Shown one piece after another: positions 1 to 5,287 of a stretch of DNA of 5,905 nucleotides. Every line of letters begins with the position of its first letter. The stretch's first letter is position 1. The notes under the pieces are model-generated. The model was not told the origin of the DNA, ran no database searches, and saw nothing but the letters and a program-made list of their open reading frames with translations. The stretch comes from Lentzea aerocolonigenes. Its GTDB lineage: Bacteria; Actinomycetota; Actinomycetes; Mycobacteriales; Pseudonocardiaceae. The translations under genes and the position numbers were made by a program. The DNA is taken from assembly GCF_000955955.1 (NCBI RefSeq), contig NZ_JYJG01000017.1, positions 1 to 5,905 on the forward strand, written 5' to 3'.

Positions 1-11
1 CTAGCGTTCGA

Positions 12-60
12 ACGCAGCGAGGGGCCCGCACCGAACTCCGGTGCGGGCCCCTCGCTGCGT
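12..60 (-). terminator. Long perfect stem-loop, probable intrinsic terminator
   Basis: Bases 12-33 and 39-60 are perfect reverse complements, giving a 22-bp stem with a 5-base loop (34-38, AACTC); 18 of 22 pairs are G-C. It lies immediately downstream, on the minus strand, of the remnant gene end at 63-125. No T-tract follows on the side visible here. Long GC-rich hairpins without a T-tract are common as actinomycete terminators. The perfect symmetry means it could also act on transcripts arriving from the left. A 10-base palindrome CGTTCGAACG (5-14) overlaps its outer edge. Confidence 0.72.
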
Positions 61-62
61 GG

Positions 63-125
63 CCAGGAGATCGTGATCCAGCGGTAGCCCCGTTGACCGA
101 CGACGTCTCCACAGGTCAGCGCGGC
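63..125 (-). pseudogene. 3' remnant of a third copy of the four-cysteine secreted protein gene
   Basis: Read on the minus strand, this stretch encodes LTCGDVVGQRGYRWITIS followed by Trp. That matches the C-terminal ends of the two intact genes, which finish in QRFRWITVF and QGFRWVTIS. At DNA level the last bases read ATCTCCTGG, where the copy at 634-984 ends ATCTCCTAG, so a stop codon appears to have become Trp by one base change and the frame stays open to the window edge. Upstream the frame meets a stop at 153-155, and there is no room for a full-length copy before the terminator at 218-247. No start, signal peptide or first three cysteines are present. This is a decayed or deleted tandem copy. 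The similarity is short (about 20 codons) but specific. Confidence 0.6.
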
Positions 126-217
126 GGGGAACAGCCTCGTTCGACTGGGCGGTCAAGAAAACGCAAGGAGAGGCGGACCGTCGATGCTTCTCCTCCTTCG
201 GGTTCAGGACTCGCGGC

Positions 218-247
218 GGCGCCGGCACGGAAACCCGTGCCGGCGCC
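218..247 (-). terminator. Intrinsic terminator of the tailoring/secreted-protein operon
   Basis: Bases 218-230 and 235-247 form a perfect 13-bp GC-rich stem with a 4-base loop (231-234). The hairpin begins 16 bases past the stop codon of the secreted-protein gene at 264-611, the expected place for the end of the leftward operon. No T-run follows, which is usual for high-GC actinomycetes. The bases from here to 126 hold no convincing gene. They contain a perfect AAGGAGG on the minus strand (192-198) with no start codon at workable distance. Confidence 0.75.
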
Positions 248-263
248 GAACTCGTTCCCGGTA

Positions 264-611
264 TCAGAAAACCGTGATCCAGCGGAAGCGCTGCGCGTCC
301 TCACCGCCGACGCTGACCTGCGCGCGTTTCTCGGTGTTGCCCTCGCACCTGCCGCCACCGTACGCCTGCACGTACGGCGTTTCGTCGGAGCGGATGATGA
401 CACTCGAGTAGTGACCGGACGGGCCGACCAGGCAACGCCCGTTCACGCGGATGCTCTTGACGCTCGACGTCTGGTACGAGACGGCCACGCACGACGAGAA
501 CGCCTGGGCCTGGCACGTCGCAGCGGAGGCCGGCCCCGCGGTCAGCACCAGAGCGCCCGACACCGCGACCGCCGCGGCCACGCCCGCCAGCCACATCTTC
601 TTGAAATCCAT
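264..611 (-). CDS. Small secreted four-cysteine protein, downstream copy (function unknown)
   Basis: A 115-residue protein with a Sec signal peptide: a charged start (MDFKK), a hydrophobic core at about residues 6-23 and an ASA cleavage motif at 28-30. The mature part of about 85 residues has four cysteines (33, 41, 60, 89), suggesting two disulfides outside the cell. It is a tandem paralogue of the protein encoded at 634-984. They share C-x7-C-x18-C spacing, SIRV-x-GRC, YGGGRCE and the FRW-x-T end. The ATG at 609-611 is preferred over an upstream in-frame TTG (618-620) because AGGAAAAGG ends nine bases before the ATG and directly abuts the TTG. The gene starts 22 bases after its paralogue's stop and is followed by a hairpin terminator. 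I do not recognise the family. A structural role, a toxin, a protease inhibitor or a small-molecule binder are all possible. Confidence 0.85.
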   Translation of the reverse strand: MDFKKMWLAGVAAAVAVSGALVLTAGPASAATCQAQAFSSCVAVSYQTSSVKSIRVNGRCLVGPSGHYSSVIIRSDETPYVQAYGGGRCEGNTEKRAQVSVGGEDAQRFRWITVF

Positions 612-620
612 CTTCTGCAA

Positions 621-629
621 CCTTTTCCT
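621..629 (-). promoter_or_regulatory. Ribosome binding site deciding the start of the 264-611 gene
   Basis: On the minus strand this reads AGGAAAAGG, nine bases before the ATG at 609-611 and zero bases before the alternative TTG. It belongs to a leader shared with the paralogous gene (see 982-1003). Confidence 0.65.
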
Positions 630-633
630 GATT

Positions 634-984
634 CTAGGAGATCGTCACCCAACGGAAGCCCTGGTCGTCCTCGGTGAGGGCCCAGCTCACGGACGCGGAG
701 TTGTGGGTGTTGCTCTCACACCTGCCGCCGCCGTAGGTCTGGAGGTTCGGATGCGCGTCGGCCACGTCGTCGACGTGGACGTTGGAGACCGTTCCGGACC
801 CCCCGATCACGCACCGCCCGTCCACCCGGATGCTCTGGACGTGCGTCGTCCGGTACGAGACACCCAGGCAGGACTTGAACTCCGGGGCGTTGCAGGACGC
901 GGCCGAGGCCGGACCCGCGGTCACCAGCACGGCGCCCGACACCACGGCCGCGGCGGCCACACCGGCAGCCCACATGCGATTCAT
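634..984 (-). CDS. Small secreted four-cysteine protein, upstream copy (function unknown)
   Basis: A 116-residue protein with a Sec signal peptide: MNR start, hydrophobic stretch at about 4-22, ASA cleavage motif at 26-28. The mature chain of about 88 residues has cysteines at 31, 39, 58 and 89, in the same arrangement as the neighbouring paralogue (264-611). No membrane segment follows the signal, so export and release are expected. The ATG at 982-984 is chosen because GAGAAAGG lies nine bases upstream. The in-frame TTG at 991-993 sits right against that site, and the ATG at 973-975 is farther away. The gene begins 15 bases after the amidotransferase stop codon, which is embedded in its ribosome binding site, so it is almost certainly part of the phenazine tailoring operon. 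Family unknown to me. The SIRV segment before the third cysteine faintly recalls the end of a beta-gamma-crystallin Greek key, but this is not strong enough for a call. Confidence 0.87.
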   Translation of the reverse strand: MNRMWAAGVAAAAVVSGAVLVTAGPASAASCNAPEFKSCLGVSYRTTHVQSIRVDGRCVIGGSGTVSNVHVDDVADAHPNLQTYGGGRCESNTHNSASVSWALTEDDQGFRWVTIS

Positions 985-993
985 CTTCAGCAA

Positions 994-1001
994 CCTTTCT
1001 C
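994..1001 (-). promoter_or_regulatory. Ribosome binding site overlapping the amidotransferase stop codon
   Basis: The minus strand reads CTGAGAAAGG. The TGA (1000-1002) ends the amidotransferase gene and its last bases are part of the GAGAAAGG site for the secreted-protein gene starting at 984. Ribosomes ending on the upstream gene are therefore placed to start the next one. Confidence 0.65.
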
Positions 1002-2841
1002 AGTCCAGCTCGACCGACGGCCGGTAGAGCTCGAACCAGTGGTAGAGGTCCAGCACCCGGTCGATGCCCCTGCGCACGGAGGCGGGCGTCGCCGCCGGGT
1101 CGAGGGAGATCGCCTGGCGCAGCCAGTTCCGGTCGATCAGCGCGGCGACGGGATGGTGCCGGTCGGCCAGCACCTCACGGGCCTGTCGCTGCAACGAAAC
1201 GTTGTAGGCCGAGTCCTGAGTGGACGGATAGGAGGCCTTGAGCCGGCCCCGGACCGATCTCGGCAGCACGTGCGGCATGGCGTGCCGCAGCAGGCTCTTC
1301 TCCCTGCCGTCGAAGGACTTCATCCGCCACGGAGCCCGGTAGACGTACTCGACGAGGCGGTGGTCGCAGAACGGCACGCGCACCTCGAGACCGGCGGCCA
1401 TGGAGATCCTGTCCTTGCGGTCCAGCATCATCCGCACGAACCGGGTCAGGTGCAGGTGCGAGATCGTGCGCATGCGGCGTTCGACCGCGCTGTCACCGGG
1501 CAGGTGCTCGACCTGGGCGATCGCGGTCGCGTACTGGTCGGCCGTGTAGGCCGCGATGTCGAGCCGGGAGCGCACCTCGGGGGCCATCACCGCGGCCCGG
1601 TCGCCGCTCATCGCGCTGGAGTACACCAGCCACGGGAAGTTGTCCGTGGCCACGACGTCCTGGTCGTGGAACCAGCGGTAGCCGCCGAACACCTCGTCGG
1701 CCGCCTCACCGGACAACGCCACCGTCGACTCGCGGCGGATCGCCTGGAACAACAACAGCAGCGAGGCGTCCATCTCACCGAAGCCGACGGGCAGGTCCCG
1801 CGCCCGGATCACCTCACGACGCAGCTCCGGGTCACTGAGCGGAGACGCGTCGAGCGTGACGAACTCGTGACGCGCGCCGACGGCCGCGACGACGTCACGA
1901 ATGTACGGCGTGTCCGGTGTGGTGCGCGCTTCGTCGGCGCGGAACGTCTCCTCGCGGCCCACGAAGTCCACGGAGAACGTCCTGACCTTCTCCCCTGTCG
2001 CGGCCAGATGCGCGGCGGCGAGGCCGGTGACCGCGCTGGAGTCGAGGCCACCGGAGAGCAGCACGCAGAGCGGTACGTCCGCCACGAGCTGCCGCGCGAC
2101 GGTGTCCGTCAGCAGAGTTCGCACGGTGGCGACCGTGGTGTCCAGCTCGTCGAGGTGTGCGGCCGTCTCCAGCCGCCAGTACACCCGCTCCCGCAGGCCC
2201 GTCCGGTCGACGGTGATCACCGTGCCCGGTTCGGCCTCGCGCATTCCCCTCCACAGCGCCCATTTCGGCGTCATGGTGAACGCGACGAGCTCACGCAGGC
2301 CGTCGAGGTCGACCACCGCGCGTACAGCGGGGTTGGCCAGGATCGCCTTGGGCTCAGAGCCGAACACGATCCCGTCCAGGGTCGGGTGGCAGTACAGGGG
2401 CTTGACGCCGAGCCGGTCCCTGACCAGCACCAGCTTCTCCTCGCGGGCGTCCCAGACCGCGAACGCGAACATCCCGTTCAGCCGCTCGGCGACCGCGTCT
2501 CCCCACTCGAGGTAGCCACGCAGGACGACCTCGGTGTCGCTCGCGGTCAGGAAGTGGTGGCCACGCCCGCGCAGGTCCTCGCGCAGTTCGCGGAAGTTGT
2601 ACGCCTCACCGCTGTAGACGATGGCGACCTCGCCTGCGGGCGTGGTCACCGTCATCGGCTGCCTGCCGCCCTCGAGGTCGATGACCGAGAGCCGCCGGTG
2701 GCCCAGCGCCACGCGCCTGCGGATCCACGTGCCCGACTCGTCCGGGCCACGCCGGTCCATGGTCGCCGTCATCGCGTCCACGACATCGGCCCTGGTCCGC
2801 AGGTCGGCGTCGAACGCCACCCAGCCGGTGATCCCGCACAT
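1000..2841 (-). CDS. asnB: Class II glutamine-dependent asparagine synthetase-type amidotransferase, probable phenazine carboxamide synthase (PhzH-like)
   Basis: A 613-residue enzyme, about the length of class II asparagine synthetases and Pseudomonas PhzH. The N-terminal Ntn glutaminase domain (about 1-200) starts MCGITGW, so Cys2 becomes the nucleophile after Met removal. GHRRLSVIDL (47-56, with the glutamine-binding Arg50) and TASDTEV (99-105) follow. The expected oxyanion-hole Asn is Ser77 in YSGEAYN. The synthetase domain has the ATP-binding PP-loop SGGLDSS (263-269) and SGEAADEVFGGY (377-388). It should use glutamine and ATP to turn a carboxylate into an amide. The gene starts 10 bases after the PhzM-type gene, diverging from phzD/phzE, so phenazine-1-carboxylate or its N-methyl form is the likely substrate, as for PhzH; this is inferred from context. 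asnB is used as the family symbol. A housekeeping asparagine synthetase is the alternative. A lasso-peptide cyclase is unlikely, since Cys2 is kept and no precursor or leader peptidase is nearby. Confidence 0.88.
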   Translation of the reverse strand: MCGITGWVAFDADLRTRADVVDAMTATMDRRGPDESGTWIRRRVALGHRRLSVIDLEGGRQPMTVTTPAGEVAIVYSGEAYNFRELREDLRGRGHHFLTASDTEVVLRGYLEWGDAVAERLNGMFAFAVWDAREEKLVLVRDRLGVKPLYCHPTLDGIVFGSEPKAILANPAVRAVVDLDGLRELVAFTMTPKWALWRGMREAEPGTVITVDRTGLRERVYWRLETAAHLDELDTTVATVRTLLTDTVARQLVADVPLCVLLSGGLDSSAVTGLAAAHLAATGEKVRTFSVDFVGREETFRADEARTTPDTPYIRDVVAAVGARHEFVTLDASPLSDPELRREVIRARDLPVGFGEMDASLLLLFQAIRRESTVALSGEAADEVFGGYRWFHDQDVVATDNFPWLVYSSAMSGDRAAVMAPEVRSRLDIAAYTADQYATAIAQVEHLPGDSAVERRMRTISHLHLTRFVRMMLDRKDRISMAAGLEVRVPFCDHRLVEYVYRAPWRMKSFDGREKSLLRHAMPHVLPRSVRGRLKASYPSTQDSAYNVSLQRQAREVLADRHHPVAALIDRNWLRQAISLDPAATPASVRRGIDRVLDLYHWFELYRPSVELD

Positions 2842-2846
2842 CCCGC

Positions 2847-2853
2847 CCTCCCT
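2847..2853 (-). promoter_or_regulatory. Ribosome binding site of the amidotransferase gene, overlapping the phzM stop
   Basis: The minus strand reads TAGGGAGGGCGGGATG. The TAG (2852-2854) ends the methyltransferase gene and its last two bases begin AGGGAGG, five bases before the ATG at 2839-2841. This supports that start and suggests translational coupling. Confidence 0.7.
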
Positions 2854-3859
2854 AGCGGGCCGCGACGATCGCGGTGGTCTCGGCGGGCAGTTCGGCGACG
2901 CGTTCCACCGCGAACCCGGCTCGTTCCAGCAGAGCGGTGTAGTCGGCGAGACTGCGGTGCCTGCCGCCGTTGGTCATCAGCAGGTGCAGGTCCCACAACG
3001 CGGGCAGGACCGTCGGGTAGTCGTCGACCACCACCCGGTCGAGGATCACCAACCGGGAGCCAGGACCCGCCATCACCCTGCCGCAGTTCTCGAACACCCG
3101 CACGACCGCCTCGTCGCTCCACCCCGCGAGCACGCGGCACAGGAAGTACACGTCGCCGCCGGGAGGAACCTCCTCGACCATGTCGCCGCCGACCAGCTCG
3201 ACCCGGTCGAGCCCGACGCTCGCGGCGAGGTTCTCCCTGGCGACCTCGATGACGTGCGGGCGGTCCAGCACGGTCGCGCGGGCGTCCGGAACAGCGCCGA
3301 GGATGGCGGCGGTCAGCTGGCCTGGCCCGGCGCCGACGTCGACGAACCTCTTGCCGGAAAGGTCGATCGCGTCCGGCACGTAGTCGAAGAAGATGTTGCC
3401 GGCCTTCATGGCCAGCTGGAAGCGTTCGGACAGCTCCGGGTTCTGGCCCAGGTGCTGGTAGAGCGGCTCACCGAAGGCGATCTCGAAACCGGCGGTGACG
3501 GTGGTGATCGACTCCTTGGCGAACGCCCACGCCGTGTAGAACTCCTCGCCGTAAAGCAGGCACATGTCCCGCAACGAGTCCGGCGAGTCCTTCAGCAGGG
3601 CGCTCACGGCCGTGTTGCGGTAGCCCTTCGCGCCGTCGCCTTCGAACACGCGCAACGCGACCAGCAGACGCATCAGCCGATGTATGCCGTCCACTTCGGA
3701 CTTGGTCGCCACGGCCAGTTCCTCGTCCGTGGTGCAACCGGAGTCGACCAGGGAGGGAATGTTCAGCCTGGCCGCCGAGTAGACGCACTGAGCGCGCCAC
3801 CCACCAGTGATCAGCTCGACCACTTCCTGGGCAGCTTTCAGGTCATTCCTCACGTCCAT
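2852..3859 (-). CDS. phzM: PhzM-type SAM-dependent phenazine N-methyltransferase
   Basis: A 335-residue enzyme of the dimeric small-molecule methyltransferase family, the same size as P. aeruginosa PhzM (334). From memory of PhzM the match is strong along its length: CVYSAARL and IHRLMRLLVA in the N-terminal helical dimerisation/winged-helix domain (about 20-90), YGEEF at 103-107, LAMKA at 149-153, and C-terminal GRHR and AGFAVER. The SAM-binding motif is FVDVGAGPG (172-180), followed by acidic D199 and GGDMVEEVP (224-232). Where O-methyltransferases have the catalytic LHDW motif, this protein has LAGW (244-247) without the His, as PhzM also lacks it; this fits methylation of a ring nitrogen. 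PhzM methylates phenazine-1-carboxylate at N5. The ATG at 3857-3859 is preceded by AGGAAAGGGGA. The gene opens the leftward operon, divergent from the core operon; in P. aeruginosa phzM also lies divergently upstream of its core operon. An O-methyltransferase role cannot be excluded. Confidence 0.87.
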   Translation of the reverse strand: MDVRNDLKAAQEVVELITGGWRAQCVYSAARLNIPSLVDSGCTTDEELAVATKSEVDGIHRLMRLLVALRVFEGDGAKGYRNTAVSALLKDSPDSLRDMCLLYGEEFYTAWAFAKESITTVTAGFEIAFGEPLYQHLGQNPELSERFQLAMKAGNIFFDYVPDAIDLSGKRFVDVGAGPGQLTAAILGAVPDARATVLDRPHVIEVARENLAASVGLDRVELVGGDMVEEVPPGGDVYFLCRVLAGWSDEAVVRVFENCGRVMAGPGSRLVILDRVVVDDYPTVLPALWDLHLLMTNGGRHRSLADYTALLERAGFAVERVAELPAETTAIVAAR

Positions 3860-4058
3860 TCCCCTTTCCTGGGCGGACCCGAGTGTGACCCACCATCCAC
3901 GATGGACAGTCGTTCACCGAAACAATCCCGAAGTATTCGGACGTCTCGCTTCGCGGACTGGTTTCTTGAGGAGAAAACCTCGTTACCGCGCGGATTGCGC
4001 ATCGGTCCACGGCTTTCGAAGCTTGACCCACGTTGGTACACGCGTCAAAGGCGGAACC
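3860..4058. promoter_or_regulatory. Divergent intergenic promoter/operator region
   Basis: These 199 bases separate the leftward phzM operon from the rightward regulator-phzD-phzE operon and must hold promoters for both. Two 13-base palindromes of the same 5-3-5 form are present: CCATC-CAC-GATGG (3893-3905) and CCGAA-GTA-TTCGG (3928-3940), centres 35 bases apart. Between them CAGTCGTTC (3907-3915) matches seven of nine bases of the StrR-family half-site CAGTCGAAC. A TTGACC (4023-4028) resembles a -35 box for the rightward operon, but no good -10 lies at the right distance. No confident promoter can be named. No coding sequence is seen here, and no ParB-like domain in the rightward frames. Confidence 0.6.
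4047..4051 (+). promoter_or_regulatory. Ribosome binding site deciding the GTG start of the regulator
   Basis: AAAGG lies seven bases before the GTG at 4059-4061. The reading frame is open farther upstream into the phzM gene, but no better site and no family-like sequence occurs there, so this start is preferred. Confidence 0.6.
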
Positions 4059-4667
4059 GTGCACAATTCGCACGAAACGGACCGGACAGCAGCAGCCGAG
4101 CGACTCGTGCTGCAGTGTCCACAGTGGTCGGACCGGATGATCAGCTCGATCACCGGGCTGTCGGCCAGGGCCGTCGCCGGCGTGCGCGCCAGGGTCGGAT
4201 CCAACGCCGGCGTGAGGATCGGGCGCGACGGCCGAGTCCGGCCGACGAACAGCGCCGAACGACGGCTGCGCGCTCGTGAACTGATGGCCGAGCAGCCGCA
4301 CCTGTCGCTCCGTCAGGTCGCCAAAGCGGTCGGCATCTCCCCGGAGACCGCCCGGACCGTGCGTGGCGAACTGCGCGGCGACCGCCGTCCATCTCGCGCG
4401 CCGGCCGCGCCACGAAGAGGCGGAGTCGCCGACCTGCTGCGGTGGCTGCGCGACGACCCGTCGATGCGGCTGAGCCACAACGGCCGGCTGCTGCTGCGGC
4501 TGCTGTTCCTCGATGTGCGGACCCGGACCGCGTGGGCGGAGGTCTCCCGCGACGTGCCCGCCCACTGCCGTCCCGGCCTCGCCGAGCTCGCCAGGCAGAG
4601 CGCCGCCGCGTGGCAGGTGCTCGCGGATCGGCTCGATCTCGAACTCGACTCGGAAGGTGCCGCATGA
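4059..4667 (+). CDS. StrR-family-like transcriptional regulator lacking the ParB-like N-terminal domain
   Basis: A 202-residue protein with two helix-turn-helix segments: [20 protein letters not shown] (23-42) and [20 protein letters not shown] (82-101), joined by IGRDGRVRP (54-62). The C-terminal part (about 122-195) contains [20 protein letters not shown] and DVPAHC. This order matches the C-terminal two-thirds of StrR/NovG-type activators of antibiotic clusters, which are usually about 320-350 residues. Their ParB-like domain normally precedes the first helix-turn-helix; here the protein begins just after where it would end, and no such domain is encoded upstream. DNA binding should be retained. 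The GTG start has AAAGG seven bases upstream. It is the first gene of the rightward operon and overlaps phzD by four bases (ATGA), so it probably regulates, and is made with, the phenazine enzymes. Whether it activates or represses is not visible. Confidence 0.82.
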   Translation: MHNSHETDRTAAAERLVLQCPQWSDRMISSITGLSARAVAGVRARVGSNAGVRIGRDGRVRPTNSAERRLRARELMAEQPHLSLRQVAKAVGISPETARTVRGELRGDRRPSRAPAAPRRGGVADLLRWLRDDPSMRLSHNGRLLLRLLFLDVRTRTAWAEVSRDVPAHCRPGLAELARQSAAAWQVLADRLDLELDSEGAA

Positions 4668-5287
4668 CCGGAATCCCCGCCATCCCCGCGTACCCGATGC
4701 CCGGCGCGAACGACCTGCCGGAGTCCTCGGCACCGTGGAAGATCGACCCGGAGCGCGCGGTGCTGCTGATCCACGACATGCAGCGCTACTTCCTCCGCCC
4801 TTTCGCGGTGGACACCGCACGACAGCTGACGGACAACGTCGCCGCACTGCGCGACCGGTGCCGCGCCGAGGGCGTGCCGGTCGCCTACACCGCCCAGCCC
4901 GGTGCCATGTCGGTCGCCGAACGCGGACTGCTGAAGGACTTCTGGGGTCCTGGCATGCGCGTCGATCCCGCCGACCGCGAGGTGGTCGAGCCGCTCACGC
5001 CCCGACCGGACGACTGGCAGTTCACGAAATGGCGTTACAGCGCCTTCTTCCGCAGCGACCTGCTCGAGCGGATGCGGGCGACGGGGCGCGACCAGCTCGT
5101 GGTCTGCGGGGTGTACGCCCACATCGGCGTGCTGATGACCGCCGTCGAGGCGTTCACCAACGACATCGAGACGTTCCTGGTGGCCGATGCCGTCGCCGAC
5201 TTCTCGGCCGAGCAGCACCGGATGGCGCTCAGGTACGCGGCGTCGTGCTGTGCCGTTGTCCTGACCACAGAGGAGGTGTTGCGGTGA
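4664..5287 (+). CDS. phzD: PhzD, isochorismatase-type 2-amino-2-deoxyisochorismate hydrolase
   Basis: A 207-residue protein, the same length as P. aeruginosa PhzD and alike throughout. It hydrolyses the vinyl ether of 2-amino-2-deoxyisochorismate (ADIC) to trans-2,3-dihydro-3-hydroxyanthranilic acid (DHHA) and pyruvate, the second step of phenazine core synthesis, in the cytosol. Catalytic Asp38 (in [13 protein letters not shown]) and Lys122 ([10 protein letters not shown]) are at the same residue numbers as in PhzD. So are Gln78, Arg87, Tyr151 and Gly155, which I recall as substrate-site residues. The segment CGVYAHIGV (148-156) lacks the Cys nucleophile of related cysteine hydrolases, which separates PhzD-type enzymes from nicotinamidases. 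The ATG at 4664 overlaps the regulator's stop, with GGAAGG six bases upstream. It overlaps the next gene by four bases. EntB-type isochorismatase is less likely, as there is no carrier domain and phzE is adjacent. Confidence 0.97.
   Translation: MTGIPAIPAYPMPGANDLPESSAPWKIDPERAVLLIHDMQRYFLRPFAVDTARQLTDNVAALRDRCRAEGVPVAYTAQPGAMSVAERGLLKDFWGPGMRVDPADREVVEPLTPRPDDWQFTKWRYSAFFRSDLLERMRATGRDQLVVCGVYAHIGVLMTAVEAFTNDIETFLVADAVADFSAEQHRMALRYAASCCAVVLTTEEVLR
5269..5276 (+). promoter_or_regulatory. Ribosome binding site of phzE inside the end of phzD
   Basis: AGAGGAGG lies seven bases before the GTG at 5284-5286. It supports the GTG start and the 4-base overlap (GTGA) with the phzD stop. Confidence 0.75.

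Larger units (their letters stand above)
264..1003 (-). repeat. Tandem gene duplication including its ribosome-binding leader
   Basis: The two secreted-protein genes are diverged tandem copies. Similarity includes the leader before each start: 18 of 22 bases are identical between 609-630 and 982-1003, with the common core AAAGGTTGCNGAAGATG on the minus strand. Conservation of the bases between the binding site and the ATG shows that the duplicated unit carried its own translation signals. A third, broken copy remains at 63-125. Confidence 0.75.

Noticed and set aside
139..147. Exact StrR-family half-site GTTCGACTG
   Set aside because: No inverted partner lies 11 bases away, and the position is at the far end of the leftward operon, not in a promoter. 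One 9-base match in this length is plausible by chance.
1000..2841. Lasso-peptide macrolactam synthetase for the amidotransferase
   Set aside because: The N-terminal Cys nucleophile and full glutaminase domain are kept, no leader peptidase or recognition element is adjacent, and the downstream small proteins carry Sec signals rather than lasso leaders.
451..3252. 933-codon open frame on the plus strand
   Set aside because: It lies antisense to the amidotransferase, PhzM and a secreted-protein gene, all of which have clear family motifs. Its protein is rich in His, Arg, Pro and Gly with no domain, as expected of the shadow of a high-GC gene.
4023..4041. Sigma-70-type promoter from TTGACC with TACACG
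   Set aside because: The spacing between the two boxes is far too short, and no other suitable -10 lies at 16-19 bases.
3807..4058. Longer N-terminus for the regulator, starting inside phzM
   Set aside because: The frame is open but the translation shows nothing like a ParB-like domain, and no ribosome binding site precedes the upstream starts. The GTG at 4059 has one and begins where family similarity begins.
2621..4279. 552-codon open frame on the plus strand
   Set aside because: It runs antisense to phzM and across the divergent promoter region into the regulator in another frame, with no recognisable domain.
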